64,000 nt of DNA from CAWBRT01 sp963814745 (GTDB lineage: Bacteria; Acidobacteriota; Terriglobia; Terriglobales; Acidobacteriaceae), in contig CAWFEA010000019.1 of NCBI GenBank assembly GCA_963814745.1, positions 186,001 to 250,000 of the forward strand, written 5' to 3'. Of this stretch, positions 1-8,431 are shown in pieces. The position numbers and the translations under genes are program-made. The stretch's first letter is position 1. Each line of letters starts with the position of its first letter. The notes beneath the pieces were generated by a model. It saw only the letters and a list, made by a program, of their open reading frames with translations. It was not told the origin of the DNA and made no database searches.

Positions 1-463
1 ACCGGGCTGAAAATTACCCGCGATCAACTGGTGTGCTAATCAGGACCTGAACGACGATTAGCGCCCTGCGCATTATCGGACATAAACCGCTTTACCGGAT
101 TGCTCAAAAAAGTGGCTTTTAGTGCGTTCTTTCACGCGAAAACCAGTGCGCCAATAAGCCAAATCGGTTATAGTTTCCGAGGGTTGATGTGGCTGGACCC
201 CGGCAGCCGTCCGCTTGCAGGCCCACCCCTCTGACCGGCGGCACGTAGGGCTATGTCAAAATATGTCTTCCGTGCTTGACAAGTTTTGTCATCTTGCAGA
301 CGATCGAGGGTGAGTGCTGGCGCTTGTCGAATTTGTTTATTATTTGGATTCAACAGGTTAGAAAAATCTCGTCCTAGCCATTTCACGGCGTCGGTTTCGG
401 CACTAGAACTGCTGTATATAACTCGACAAAGCATGAGGGCGTACTGGGTCGAAGGAGACTTTG
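1..463. other. Region upstream of the pilins, mostly non-coding
   Basis: The first 39 bases read as the last 12 codons of a gene running in from the left (frame 1, TAA at 37-39), but this is too short to identify. I see no convincing gene in the rest. The stretch just before the first pilin is AT-richer and presumably carries its promoter. I looked for a sigma-54 type GG-N10-GC element, which often drives pilA, and did not find a good one. Confidence 0.4.
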
Positions 464-940
464 ATGCGTAAACAGAAGGGTTTCTCGCTGATTGAGCTTT
501 TGATCGTTGTGGCGATCATCCTGATTATCGCCGCTATCGCTATTCCGAACTTACTTCGTTCTCGTATCGCGGCTAACGAGGCATCCGCTGTGGGCTCGAT
601 GCGCACGATCAACACCGCTGAGATCACTTACGCATCGACTTATCCATCGGTTGGCTATTCGCCAGACATGAATTCCCTGGCCGGTAACAGTTGCGCTTCT
701 CCGACCTCAGCCGCAGCCTGTTTGATCGACGCCACATTGGGCGGGGCAACCAGCGCGCCCAACAGTAAGAGCGGTTATTTCTTCACCTTCGCCGTCAGTT
801 CTTCGCTGGGCTATACGCTAAACGGAACCCCCGCGAAGATTGGTTCTACCGGAGTTAAGCAGTTTTACACCGACGGCACGGCGGTTATTCACTTCAACAC
901 CGGCGGCGCCGCCACTTCCTCAAGTCCTGCCATCCAGTAG
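464..940 (+). CDS. pilA: Type IV pilin (PilA-like major pilin), first copy
   Basis: This is a prepilin, the structural subunit of type IV pili, assembled at the inner membrane after prepilin peptidase cleavage. The leader is short (MRKQKG) and is followed directly by the class III motif GFSLIELLIVV with the conserved Glu at +5. The hydrophobic N-terminal helix then runs to about residue 30. The C-terminal globular part has a Cys pair (SCASPTSAAAC) typical of short acidobacterial and deltaproteobacterial pilins. I chose the ATG at 464 because GAAGGAG lies 7 bases upstream; a TTG three bases earlier is less likely. A hairpin terminator follows. A close paralogue lies 350 bp downstream. Confidence 0.92.
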   Translation: MRKQKGFSLIELLIVVAIILIIAAIAIPNLLRSRIAANEASAVGSMRTINTAEITYASTYPSVGYSPDMNSLAGNSCASPTSAAACLIDATLGGATSAPNSKSGYFFTFAVSSSLGYTLNGTPAKIGSTGVKQFYTDGTAVIHFNTGGAATSSSPAIQ

Positions 941-973
941 GAGCGGTTGGCAGCTTACCCGCAACTGCAACCG

Positions 974-999
974 AAAGGGCCAGCCACGCTGGCCCTTTT
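974..999 (+). terminator. Rho-independent terminator after first pilin
   Basis: AAAGGGCCAGC and GCTGGCCCTTTT form a nearly perfect GC-rich hairpin about 34 bases after the pilin stop codon. A T-rich stretch follows. Confidence 0.8.
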
Positions 1000-1293
1000 G
1001 CTTTTTGCCAAGCATCATGCCGGCGTCTGAGGCCTGCCGCGCTTTAACCGCGATAAGCTGATCGCCCAATGACATTTTATGGCAGTGGAAACTGACAATT
1101 CCCGGCATTCCGGTTCAGCACTGGCCGTTCCCGTTCGAAGTCCATCTCGCAACGCTCAGAAAAGACTAGTGTTAGATAAACCAATCTAAACCCGCCGGGT
1201 GGAAGCCGTCGTGCAACTCGTGACCGCGTGGACCTGAAGGTCTGGATTTCAAGAAAACGACAGGAAATAAAAAAAGAAGAGAGAGGGTTGCAA

Positions 1294-1770
1294 ATGCGGA
1301 AACAGAAGGGCTTTTCACTCATCGAGTTGCTGATCGTCGTGGCGATCATCCTGATCATTGCGGCGATCGCCATCCCTAACCTGCTGCGGGCACGCATCGC
1401 CGCCAACGAAGCGTCCGCGGTCGGCTCCATGCGCACCATCAACACGGCGGAAACTACCTATAACTCCACTTACCCCACGGTCGGCTATTCGGCCGATATG
1501 AACTCGCTGGCGGGTAGCTCCTGCACCGCCCCGACCTCGGCTGCGGCCTGCCTGATCGACACCACCCTTGCCGGTGCGACCAGCGCCACCGCGCCGAAGA
1601 GCGGATATTACTTCACCTACGCCCCCAGTTCGTCTTTGGGCTACACGCTAACCGGACAGCCCTCGCAACAGGGTTCTTCGGGAGTCAAAGCCTATTACAC
1701 GGATGGAACCGCGGTCATTCACTACAACGCCAGTGGCGCCGCTACGGCATCGAGTCCGGCCATTCAGTAG
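1294..1770 (+). CDS. pilA: Type IV pilin (PilA-like), second copy
   Basis: This paralogue of the upstream pilin has the same length, the same six-residue leader and an almost identical N-terminal helix (GFSLIELLIVVAIILIIAAI). The two proteins diverge mainly in the second half, where residues such as TSATAPKSGYYFTYAPSS replace TSAPNSKSGYFFTFAVSS. An in-frame TTG/ATG extension to 1228 is possible, but it would put a charged tail before the leader peptide. The ATG at 1294 gives a proper prepilin, with GAGAGGG 7 bases upstream. Each pilin has its own upstream region and its own terminator, so they are probably transcribed separately. Tandem pilins may act as major and alternative subunits; which is dominant cannot be read from sequence. 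Confidence 0.92.
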   Translation: MRKQKGFSLIELLIVVAIILIIAAIAIPNLLRARIAANEASAVGSMRTINTAETTYNSTYPTVGYSADMNSLAGSSCTAPTSAAACLIDTTLAGATSATAPKSGYYFTYAPSSSLGYTLTGQPSQQGSSGVKAYYTDGTAVIHYNASGAATASSPAIQ

Positions 1771-1808
1771 AGGATGTTTTTGGCAAAGTACCTGGGGAGG
1801 GTACCGCC

Positions 1809-1841
1809 GGGGGGTCAGCACTGCTGGCCCCTTTATTTTTT
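1809..1841 (+). terminator. Rho-independent terminator after second pilin
   Basis: GGGGTCAGCA and TGCTGGCCCC pair into a hairpin followed by TTTATTTTTT. It lies 38 bases after the pilin stop. Confidence 0.8.
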
Positions 1842-2037
1842 GTTCAGTAAGCGAAGACCTCTGCGAAAGACGTGAGTTGCCGCCAACCCAGGAGCGTCTC
1901 CGGCACTGCGATCTGAGTTCTCGAATTTTCGTCTCATGTTTTAAGTGTGGCGCGAGTCAAGTTTTTCTCATCCAATGTGAGCAACATACAGCGACATACT
2001 GACTTCACGCATTTTTGCGAACTTCTGGGATGAACAG

Positions 2038-2490
2038 ATGCAATCCTTCGTGCAATCGAAGGGCACCAAGAATTTGGAGGCTTCGGTCCTGCTGATGCCG
2101 CTGATGAGGTTCATCAGCCCGGTGGATCCGATGTGGCGTTCGACCCTGCGAGCGATTGAAAGCCGGCTGGTCAACGATACGCTGGTCTATCGCTACGAGG
2201 CGGAACGCACCCACGTGGACGGAATACCGGGGGGCGAGGGCAGCTTTACGGCGTGTTCGTTCTGGTATATCGAATGCCTGGCAAGGGCCGGGGAACTGGA
2301 AAAAGCACAGCTGCTGTTTGAAAAACTGCTGGGCTATGCCAATCACCTTGGACTGTACTCGGAACAGCTTGGTTCGAATGGGCGCCATCTGGGAAACTTT
2401 CCCCAGGCGTTTACGCATCTGGCACTGATCAGTGCCGCGACCTATCTGGACAGAGTGCTCTCAGGGGCATCCGACGCTGTGTGGCGCTAA
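2038..2490 (+). pseudogene. C-terminal fragment of a GH15 (glucoamylase/trehalase-type) glycoside hydrolase
   Basis: The 150 residues match the last quarter of bacterial GH15 proteins. Recognisable blocks are the SYGS-like KGTKNLEAS strand, DPMWRSTLRAIE, the GIPGGEGSFTACSFW motif, and the ending GNFPQAFTHLALI. Intact members are roughly 600 residues or more; here the N-terminal domain and most of the (alpha/alpha)6 barrel are missing, and I see no matching coding sequence in the 270 bases upstream. The fragment starts right after the pilin region, so a deletion probably joined the two. It is unlikely to be active, although the remaining frame is open and could still be translated from the ATG at 2038. 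Confidence 0.75.
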
Positions 2491-2564
2491 AGGCGTAAGC
2501 GCAATGCGAAAAGCGAGAGAAGCCCCGGCAAACGGCTGTTGCCGCTGGAACTTGGCAAGGGGAG

Positions 2565-2696
2565 TCTAGCGCCTGTTATTAACTCTCGCAAACGCTTTGT
2601 ACTCGGTTGGGTACAACGCCATTTGTGTCGATCGTAAATCGAACAACTCGCTTGAAATCAATGACTTGCTTTTCAGGTCAATAACAGGCTCTAGCG
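2565..2696. repeat. Inverted-repeat-bounded intergenic segment (about 130 bp)
   Basis: TCTAGCGCCTGTTATTAAC at 2565-2583 is repeated in inverted, slightly diverged form as TCAATAACAGGCTCTAGCG at 2678-2696. The segment sits in the 336-base gap between the GH15 fragment and ald and holds no gene. It has the size and shape of a small MITE-like element, but I see no second copy in the window. Confidence 0.4.
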
Positions 2697-2826
2697 ATGC
2701 TCAGTTCTGTAGCAAGGATACCAATCAACCATCAAACTTCCGAACCAGGCGCGACAACTACACGAACAGGATACGTTTTCCTGATGGCCCGGCCGTGTAC
2801 CGCGAAGCATCATGCTCCGCCGTGGT

Positions 2827-3960
2827 CTAATTGTGCGCTGCCTTTGTCTTCAGGAGCTCATCGATCGGCGTACACTTCATGCCGAAGGCTTCGGCCACGC
2901 CGCAGTAAGTCACCAACCCATTGGCGATGTTGATGCCGGCCTTGATGCCTTGGTTCGCCAGGGCAGCCTCTTTCCAGCCTTTGCCGGCGATAATTGCCGC
3001 ATACGGCAGGGTCGCGTTGGTCAGCGCCATGGTGGAGGTCAGCGGTACGGCTCCAGGCATATTGGCCACGCAATAGTGCACGATTCCGTCAACCTCGTAG
3101 GTTGGCTCCTGGTGCGTAGTGGGCCGCGAAGTTTCGAAGCAGCCGCCCTGATCGATAGCTACATCGACCATAACCGCGCCCTTCTTCATGGTTTTAAGCA
3201 TCTCGCGGGTAACCAGTCTAGGAGTCTTTGCTCCACGCAGAAGGACCGCGCCAATGACCACATCGGCCTGCTGTACCAACTCCCGAACGGCTGCCGGTGA
3301 AGACATCATCGGGAAGCAGTTCTTGGGCATGACTTCGGAGAGATGGCGCAGACGGTCAAGGTTGGTATCCAACAGATAGACTTTGGCTCCCAGGCCGCAT
3401 GCCATCTGTGCGGCATGAGTGCCGACCACGCCGCCTCCCAGGACTAGAACCGTGGCCGGTGCGACGCCCGGCACGCCGCCCAACAGGATGCCCCGTCCGC
3501 CCTGAGCCCGTTCGACATATTTAGCGCCCTGCTGAACTGCCATTCGCCCGGCTACCTCACTCATGGGAGTCAGAAGCGGCAGGCTGTTGTGGCTGCCCAC
3601 GACGGTCTCATACGCGATACAGATGCAGCGCCGTTTGATCATCGCCTGGGTCAACTCTTCATCGGCGGCAAAATGGAAGTAGGTAAATACAATCTGCCCC
3701 TCGCGAATCATCGCGTATTCGCTCGGCTGGGGCTCCTTGACGTGCATGACCATCTCAGCGCGTTTATAGACCTCGTTCGGAGTGCCCACGATTTCCGCGC
3801 CGGCTTGACGGTAAGCCTCGTCGCTAAAGCCGCTGCCGACACCTGCAGATGTTTCCACGAGTAGCTTATGGCCGTATCCGGTCATGAGCTCGACACCCGC
3901 CGGGGTCATGCAAACGCGATTCTCTTCAACTTTGATTTCCCGCAAAATTCCCACGATCAT
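2827..3960 (-). CDS. ald: Alanine dehydrogenase
   Basis: The enzyme catalyses NAD-dependent interconversion of L-alanine with pyruvate and ammonia in the cytoplasm. At 377 residues it has the full family length. The N-terminal AlaDh/PNT domain begins with MIVGILREIK and contains the substrate-binding stretch around HVKEPQPSEY (Lys about residue 75). The Rossmann domain has the glycine-rich motif VLGGGVVGTHAA near residue 175, and a block with SRPTTHQEPTYEVDG and NMPGAVPLTST lies near residues 280-310. It is divergently transcribed from an Lrp/AsnC regulator, a common arrangement in which the regulator controls ald in response to an amino acid. Confidence 0.95.
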   Translation of the reverse strand: MIVGILREIKVEENRVCMTPAGVELMTGYGHKLLVETSAGVGSGFSDEAYRQAGAEIVGTPNEVYKRAEMVMHVKEPQPSEYAMIREGQIVFTYFHFAADEELTQAMIKRRCICIAYETVVGSHNSLPLLTPMSEVAGRMAVQQGAKYVERAQGGRGILLGGVPGVAPATVLVLGGGVVGTHAAQMACGLGAKVYLLDTNLDRLRHLSEVMPKNCFPMMSSPAAVRELVQQADVVIGAVLLRGAKTPRLVTREMLKTMKKGAVMVDVAIDQGGCFETSRPTTHQEPTYEVDGIVHYCVANMPGAVPLTSTMALTNATLPYAAIIAGKGWKEAALANQGIKAGINIANGLVTYCGVAEAFGMKCTPIDELLKTKAAHN

Positions 3961-4144
3961 GTTCAGACTCCTCGCATTGAATGGTGCGGAACGTGTACGG
4001 GATCCAGCAACACTGCCGAAAACCGCCGGCCCACACGGGATGAATTACCGCTTAAAGCATAGCAATAAAGGCAAAACGCTTCCTTGCGAATATTTAACTA
4101 TATTTCTATAATTTGACAGATATTTTCAATAAGATGATATTTAT
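3961..4144. promoter_or_regulatory. Divergent ald / Lrp-family regulator control region
   Basis: This 184-base intergenic region separates two divergent genes. The part next to the regulator (about 4085-4140) is very AT-rich, with repeated TATATTTCTATAATTT and GATATTTTCAATAAGATGATATT blocks. That composition is typical of Lrp/AsnC binding and overlapping promoters. No exact operator can be fixed from one sequence. Confidence 0.45.
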
Positions 4145-4624
4145 ATGCAGAACATGCCGGATTACATTACCGATAAGATTGATCGCGCCATTCTCAGAGC
4201 GCTCCAAAAAGACGGTCGCCTGTCAAACGTGCAACTTGCCAACCGGGTCGGACTTTCCGAATCGGCCTGCCTGCGTCGCGTTCGCCTCCTGGAGCAGAGC
4301 GGCATTATCGAGCGTTATGTAATGCTGGTGAACCAGGCCGCCATCGGAAAGCCGGGGAATGTTTTTGTCAGGGTTACCCTGGAGGGGCAGCAAAAGGAGA
4401 AACTGCAACAGTTCGAAAAGATGGTAGCCGCCGTGCCGGAAGTCATGGAATGTTATCTCATGTCAGGTGACTTCGATTATCTGCTGCGGGTGATCATTAA
4501 GGACAACTCGGATTACATGCGCGTCCATGACAAACTTACCGACCTGCCCGGGGTGCTGCGCGTCCAGTCCTCGTTCGCCCTGCGCACGGTGCGCAAAACA
4601 ACTGAGTTGGCGCTGGATAATTGA
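4145..4624 (+). CDS. Lrp/AsnC family transcriptional regulator
   Basis: This is a 159-residue regulator of normal Lrp length. An N-terminal winged helix-turn-helix (about residues 6-60, with LQKDGRLSNVQLANRVGLSE and a recognition helix CLRRVRLLEQSGII) is followed by the RAM ligand-binding/oligomerisation domain (GDFDYLLRVII near residue 113). The divergent position next to ald suggests that it regulates alanine dehydrogenase, possibly with alanine as effector; that is inference. The ATG at 4145 is used; a second ATG three codons in is equally compatible. Confidence 0.9.
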   Translation: MQNMPDYITDKIDRAILRALQKDGRLSNVQLANRVGLSESACLRRVRLLEQSGIIERYVMLVNQAAIGKPGNVFVRVTLEGQQKEKLQQFEKMVAAVPEVMECYLMSGDFDYLLRVIIKDNSDYMRVHDKLTDLPGVLRVQSSFALRTVRKTTELALDN

Positions 4625-4696
4625 TCGATCATCGTACTGCATCGCCGCCACGCCCGAGTAAGCCGACGCAAGTTCTGCTCGCGTTACAATGCTGGC

Positions 4697-5539
4697 TTGC
4701 AGGCTGCGAACACAAATGACCGGTATCGTGGGCGTCTAGCGCCGTCGCCGACGGGACTCTTGCACCTCGGCCACGCGCGCACTTTTTGGACCGCCTACCT
4801 GAGAGCCGTGCAGCACGACGGTACGCTGGTACTGCGCAATGAAGATCTCGATCCCTATCGTTCGCGGACTGAGTACGCGGCGGCGATGATCGAAGATCTC
4901 CGTTGGCTCGGTATCAAGTGGCAGGAAGGTCCTGACGTGGGCGGTCCTTACGCGCCCTATTCGCAGAGTGAGCGGCGCGCTTATTATCTGGATGCGTGGA
5001 AGAAGCTGCGCGAACGGGGCGCCATCTATCCGTGCGTGTGCTCGCGCAAGGATCTTCTGCAAAGCGCCCAGGCGCCCCACGAGAGCGATGACGAGGCTCT
5101 TTATCCCGGAACGTGTCGGAACCGATCTTCCGAGGCGGAGACGCCTGCCGGAGTGAACTGGCGCTTTCGCGTTCCCGAAGGCGAGGCGATTTGTTTTCGC
5201 GACCTCTGCCAGGGAGCACAGGAATTCGTCGCCGGACGCGACTTTGGAGACTTCGTTGTCTGGCGCCGCGACGACGTGCCGGCCTACCAGCTGGCAGTGG
5301 TCGTCGATGACGACGCGATGCGCATCAGCGAGGTGGTGCGCGGACTGGATCTGTTGCGCTCCACCGCCCGGCAAATTCTGCTCGCCCGCGCTCTGGGCTT
5401 GGTTTCTCCGGATTATTACCATTGCTCGCTGGTCACTGACACCGAAGGGGTGCGACTGGCGAAACGCCACGATACCCTCAGCTTGCGGGCGTTGCGGAGC
5501 GCCGGGAACTCTCCGCAATCGCTGCGCGCTTCCTGGTAG
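4697..5539 (+). CDS. gluQ: Glutamyl-Q tRNA(Asp) synthetase
   Basis: GluQ is a truncated glutamyl-tRNA synthetase that attaches glutamate to queuosine at position 34 of tRNA(Asp). The class I signature is LAPSPTGLLHLGHA (HIGH-type HLGH). Zinc-ligand cysteines appear in YPCVCSRKDL and in GTCRNR about 24 residues later, the insertion that marks GluQ. The KMSKS-like element is RLAKRHDTLSL near the end. At 280 residues the protein lacks the anticodon-binding domain, as expected. The only in-frame start close to the conserved N-terminus is TTG at 4697; nearby ATGs are out of frame. queF at 36157-36570 adds support for queuosine metabolism in this organism. Confidence 0.9.
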   Translation: MQAANTNDRYRGRLAPSPTGLLHLGHARTFWTAYLRAVQHDGTLVLRNEDLDPYRSRTEYAAAMIEDLRWLGIKWQEGPDVGGPYAPYSQSERRAYYLDAWKKLRERGAIYPCVCSRKDLLQSAQAPHESDDEALYPGTCRNRSSEAETPAGVNWRFRVPEGEAICFRDLCQGAQEFVAGRDFGDFVVWRRDDVPAYQLAVVVDDDAMRISEVVRGLDLLRSTARQILLARALGLVSPDYYHCSLVTDTEGVRLAKRHDTLSLRALRSAGNSPQSLRASW

Positions 5540-5644
5540 AGCGCCACCGTGTCCCCTGCCATTGCGTGCGGGTCGGCGGTACGACAGAATTGCGCGCCAA
5601 TGACCATCGCCAGCCGAAAGCTCGGAAGTGGAGGAAGAGGCTTG

Positions 5645-5695
5645 CTGGCGCGCCCGGACGGATTCGAACCGCCGACCTAATGCTCCGGAGGACTC
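5645..5695 (-). repeat. Left attachment-site repeat (tRNA-Arg(CCG) 3' fragment)
   Basis: Read on the minus strand, the sequence gives the anticodon loop CTCCGGA (anticodon CCG) and the 3' anticodon stem GCATT. These are followed by variable bases AGGTC, the T arm GGCGGTTCGAATCCGTC, the acceptor strand CGGGCGC, a discriminator G and CCA. The 5' neighbour on that strand is not the expected AATGC stem, so this is a tRNA fragment left by integration, not a working tRNA. It matches 14291-14341 over all 51 bases. Confidence 0.85.
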
Positions 5696-5830
5696 AACGC
5701 ACGATAAATCAACAACTTAGCGCAGCTACCCTCGGGTGAGAAATGCAGTTTTATGCGGGTTTCCGCAATCTCACCCGTTTTCTTTTGCTCCTGAAAATTT
5801 CCGGGTAGATACAAAATTAGATACACCCGA
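5696..5830. other. Element end with arm-site-like repeats; no gene
   Basis: Next to the left repeat is a small hairpin, GCGGGTTTCCGC at 5755-5766, and then a tandem pair TAGATACAAAATTAGATACA at 5806-5825. The stretch right of the second att repeat has the same order of elements: a similar first 30 bases, a GCGGGG/CCCGC hairpin and a tandem heptamer pair. These are candidate integrase arm-binding sites. From 5830 to the XRE gene at 6142 I see no credible gene. Confidence 0.45.
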
Positions 5831-6141
5831 ATGCAAACTGCTTGAATGCTGCCGTCGGATTGCTCGGCATTACCTGTGCCGGAATCACCCTCGTAACTTG
5901 CGCAACCGAAGCCCACTGGAGCAGAGTGTGCTTGTTGTCGGGCTCGATTTAATCTCTCCAATTTGACTCAAACTCGCAACCGTCTTCGGGCTTAACTCAC
6001 CCAACAAGGACCCCGGCTTTCCGGATGGGGTCCTGCCATTTTTTTCGCCCGAAGTCTCGGCTTCCGTCAACGGGGGTGGGCTTTCTGTGTATGGGTCCCG
6101 TCGCCCGACGGTGGGAATTTCAAAAATTGACTTTTGAGTCG

Positions 6142-6357
6142 TCACAGCCTCGACAGCAATTGCGACAGCGACACCTGGAGCCCATCGGCAATCAGCTCCA
6201 AGTTGAGAATCGAGATATTCCTCCTGCCGATCTCGACTTCGGCCAGAAAACTCCGATCAATCCCGATCTTCTCGGCCATCACAACCTGAGTCCATCCGCG
6301 CTGTTTGCGAAGCTTCCGGATGCGTTTTCCCAGCTTGATGAGCAGGTCTTCGGCCAT
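6142..6357 (-). CDS. XRE-family helix-turn-helix regulator
   Basis: This 71-residue protein is almost entirely one Cro/C1-type HTH domain. Residues about 7-62 contain GKRIRKLRKQRGWTQVVMAE and the recognition helix region IDRSFLAEVEIGRRNISI. It lies at the left end of the integrative element and is transcribed away from the cargo genes. The shared 110-base upstream region probably holds both its own promoter and that of the first cargo gene. Small XRE proteins in such elements usually repress excision or cargo genes; that role is inferred from position only. Confidence 0.88.
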   Translation of the reverse strand: MAEDLLIKLGKRIRKLRKQRGWTQVVMAEKIGIDRSFLAEVEIGRRNISILNLELIADGLQVSLSQLLSRL

Positions 6358-6467
6358 GTGGCCGAATCATCTAGTGTCGTTTTGATCCTACAAAACGGAT
6401 TTATCAGACATTTTGCTTGACGGGGCATTTTGCCAGCTACAGTATTGCCCTATTGCCCTGATGGAAC

Positions 6468-7151
6468 ATGTCTGACGGGGAGGGAAAATGGGTTTATTGG
6501 CGGATTTATTCAAACGTCGCCCCCAAAGAAATCAATCAGCAGAACACAGTCGTTGGAACCGAGGGGAGAGGAGAGAACCCCTATTTGCAGTACATCGTTG
6601 CCAACTACTCCTCCCATCCGAGACTCCCACAATTGCTGAAGACCATTCCACTTTTAGCGAACAGACTGCGCGACAATGCTGTAGCCGCAGCAGACGCACT
6701 GCTGAAGGATGGTTGCTCTACAGCGAACCGAGCACTACTTGCAAACTGTGTCTTCGACTTGCAATTAGTGGCGTGCTTCGACGAACTGTTCGCCTACACA
6801 AACGCCGATCTTGCATCACTGTCCGTAGATGCCCTTCTGTACGAAGCAACTGGTTATGACAAGAGCACCCCCAGCGAGATGGACATCATCGGGGGTGGAA
6901 CGCAAAACTTCCGTGGAATTACAAAATATGTAGCGGGAAAGAAGGTTTTGAAGATTGGGGATAGCGTTGGATGGCAGTTTGGGATGGAATACTCCGCAAT
7001 CACGGGACACCCAAGGGACATCGCCTACATAACGTCCGTACGGACGTTTACGCTGCTTGTCAGGAAGAAAGCCGTTTGGCTGGTGAAAGAGCAGCTCCAC
7101 GGAACCCTGCCAAGCTCTGAGGAGGTTCAAGCATTTGAGGCCAGCCTCTGA
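6468..7151 (+). CDS. Unrecognised cargo protein (possible 5' frameshift)
   Basis: I do not recognise a family in this 227-residue open frame, which is mostly soluble with alternating helical stretches. The start is uncertain. In the given frame the ATG at 6468 has only a weak ribosome site. An ATG at 6488 in another frame follows a strong GGGAGGG and encodes MGLLADLFKRRPQ, a start typical of small cytosolic proteins of the MGLFxxLF type. That frame would need a single-base shift around 6560-6580, in a purine-rich GAGGGGAGAGGAGAG run, to join the long frame. So this may be an intact gene with an odd start or a frameshifted one. It is the first of several rightward cargo genes. Confidence 0.6.
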   Translation: MSDGEGKWVYWRIYSNVAPKEINQQNTVVGTEGRGENPYLQYIVANYSSHPRLPQLLKTIPLLANRLRDNAVAAADALLKDGCSTANRALLANCVFDLQLVACFDELFAYTNADLASLSVDALLYEATGYDKSTPSEMDIIGGGTQNFRGITKYVAGKKVLKIGDSVGWQFGMEYSAITGHPRDIAYITSVRTFTLLVRKKAVWLVKEQLHGTLPSSEEVQAFEASL

Positions 7152-7273
7152 GAGTGCGAGCGTGCCCTTGAAAGGATAGTTCCATCCTAGAGAGGGACAC
7201 TTAAGGGGTTAATTGACAATACGCCTGAGCCTACCTTTGGTCGCGGCAGAATATTGCTGGCGGAGGAAATGTC

Positions 7274-7582
7274 ATGCTGAAAGAACGGGTATCAAGGCGT
7301 CCCTCGCCTGAACTCCCGATAGTCGGGCAAGCTATCGTTTCTGTCGGTTGGTTGCCGGTCAAATTCTATTTCGTTTCCACGATACAGTTTGACGGCCCCA
7401 ATCAGCGCAAGCTTTACAGTACGAATGTATACAAATGCGACCGCAACGGCACGATCCTCAATCACAATGAGTTTTATACGAGAAAGAGTACGAGGACCTG
7501 GAGCAAGCCTGCCGAGGACACGAGGGAAGTCCTCGAATCGCTACAGCGGGGGAAGCTTCCTCTAAGAAAGCAAAACTTTTGA
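7274..7582 (+). CDS. Small unrecognised cargo protein
   Basis: The 102-residue protein has no family I recognise. It is basic towards the C-terminus and has no signal peptide or membrane segment; a central beta-rich part contains KFYFVSTIQFDG. The ATG at 7274 has GGAGG 8 bases upstream, which supports it as a real gene. It is 122 bases from the previous gene and 59 bases from the next, all on the plus strand, so co-transcription is possible. Confidence 0.6.
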   Translation: MLKERVSRRPSPELPIVGQAIVSVGWLPVKFYFVSTIQFDGPNQRKLYSTNVYKCDRNGTILNHNEFYTRKSTRTWSKPAEDTREVLESLQRGKLPLRKQNF

Positions 7583-7641
7583 TCCGTAGAGACGTAATGG
7601 GCGGCGATAGCAGCTCCCGATTGGCTTATTGGAAGTGACCA

Positions 7642-8127
7642 ATGTTTTTTAAGAAAAAACTGGACGTGGACGACTATTGTGCCTCTTCACTGAATGCTCT
7701 TTTCTCGGCAGAGCGTGAAAAAGCCTGGGAGCAACTTCGGCAGGCATGTAATGATCCGGCGCTTTTAGCGATTGAGAGGGCAACCTACATCAACCATGTT
7801 CGGGCAATCATGGTTGAACTCGTCCTCATTGCCATCGCGAAGAACTTCAATATGTCTATTGGGTCTGATGCTCGCTTTTTTGTCTTCCGCTACTTAGATG
7901 ATCACGGCGCTTCTCAAATTGACGGAATCGAACAAACCTACAACCAAGTATTTGGGTCAACCCCGGGCGACGGTGTTACTGGCATAGTTACCTCATTTTC
8001 AGATCAACTCGCAAACGGGAGACTCAGGCAAGATACTATGCAACGACTCCATGCCGAATTTTATGCAGTAATGAGGAGCTGTTTCGACGACTTCAAATCC
8101 ATCAAACTGACAACGAAGCAAGGATGA
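7642..8127 (+). CDS. Unrecognised cargo protein, mostly helical
   Basis: This 161-residue protein starts MFFKKKLDVDDYC and is rich in helix-forming residues throughout, with no membrane segment or signal peptide. No catalytic motif stands out. The basic Phe/Lys N-terminus resembles the MFxxKK starts of many small helical proteins of unknown function. It lies in the same rightward run as its neighbours. Confidence 0.65.
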   Translation: MFFKKKLDVDDYCASSLNALFSAEREKAWEQLRQACNDPALLAIERATYINHVRAIMVELVLIAIAKNFNMSIGSDARFFVFRYLDDHGASQIDGIEQTYNQVFGSTPGDGVTGIVTSFSDQLANGRLRQDTMQRLHAEFYAVMRSCFDDFKSIKLTTKQG

Positions 8128-8431
8128 AGCCGAGCAGCACACTTTACACGTATCGCTAACCCGCCCCACCGGACGTTAGAGGGGATGAATAATGAATAAC
8201 AACGAACCGAAGGGTAGCTTCATACGCTGGCAGTCGATAACGATTATGCAGCTCACATACTCCGTCAATTTGATCCTTGGCTTAGCCGTTGGGGTTTTGG
8301 GATTCCAAGTCTCCCTCTTACTAAACTGCAAGTTCAATCCGATAGCATGTCAAAAATGTTGTTTCTTGACGTCTATGTTTCTTTTGTTTCTTTCTATTGC
8401 TCTGGGAATTTGGTGCGTCATTAACAGATTA

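Noticed and set aside
1..463. Sigma-54 promoter for the first pilin
   Set aside because: No GG and GC pair with ten bases between and fitting context was found.
5645..5720. Functional tRNA-Arg gene
   Set aside because: The 3' half is correct, but no 5' anticodon stem, D arm or acceptor strand is present on either copy.
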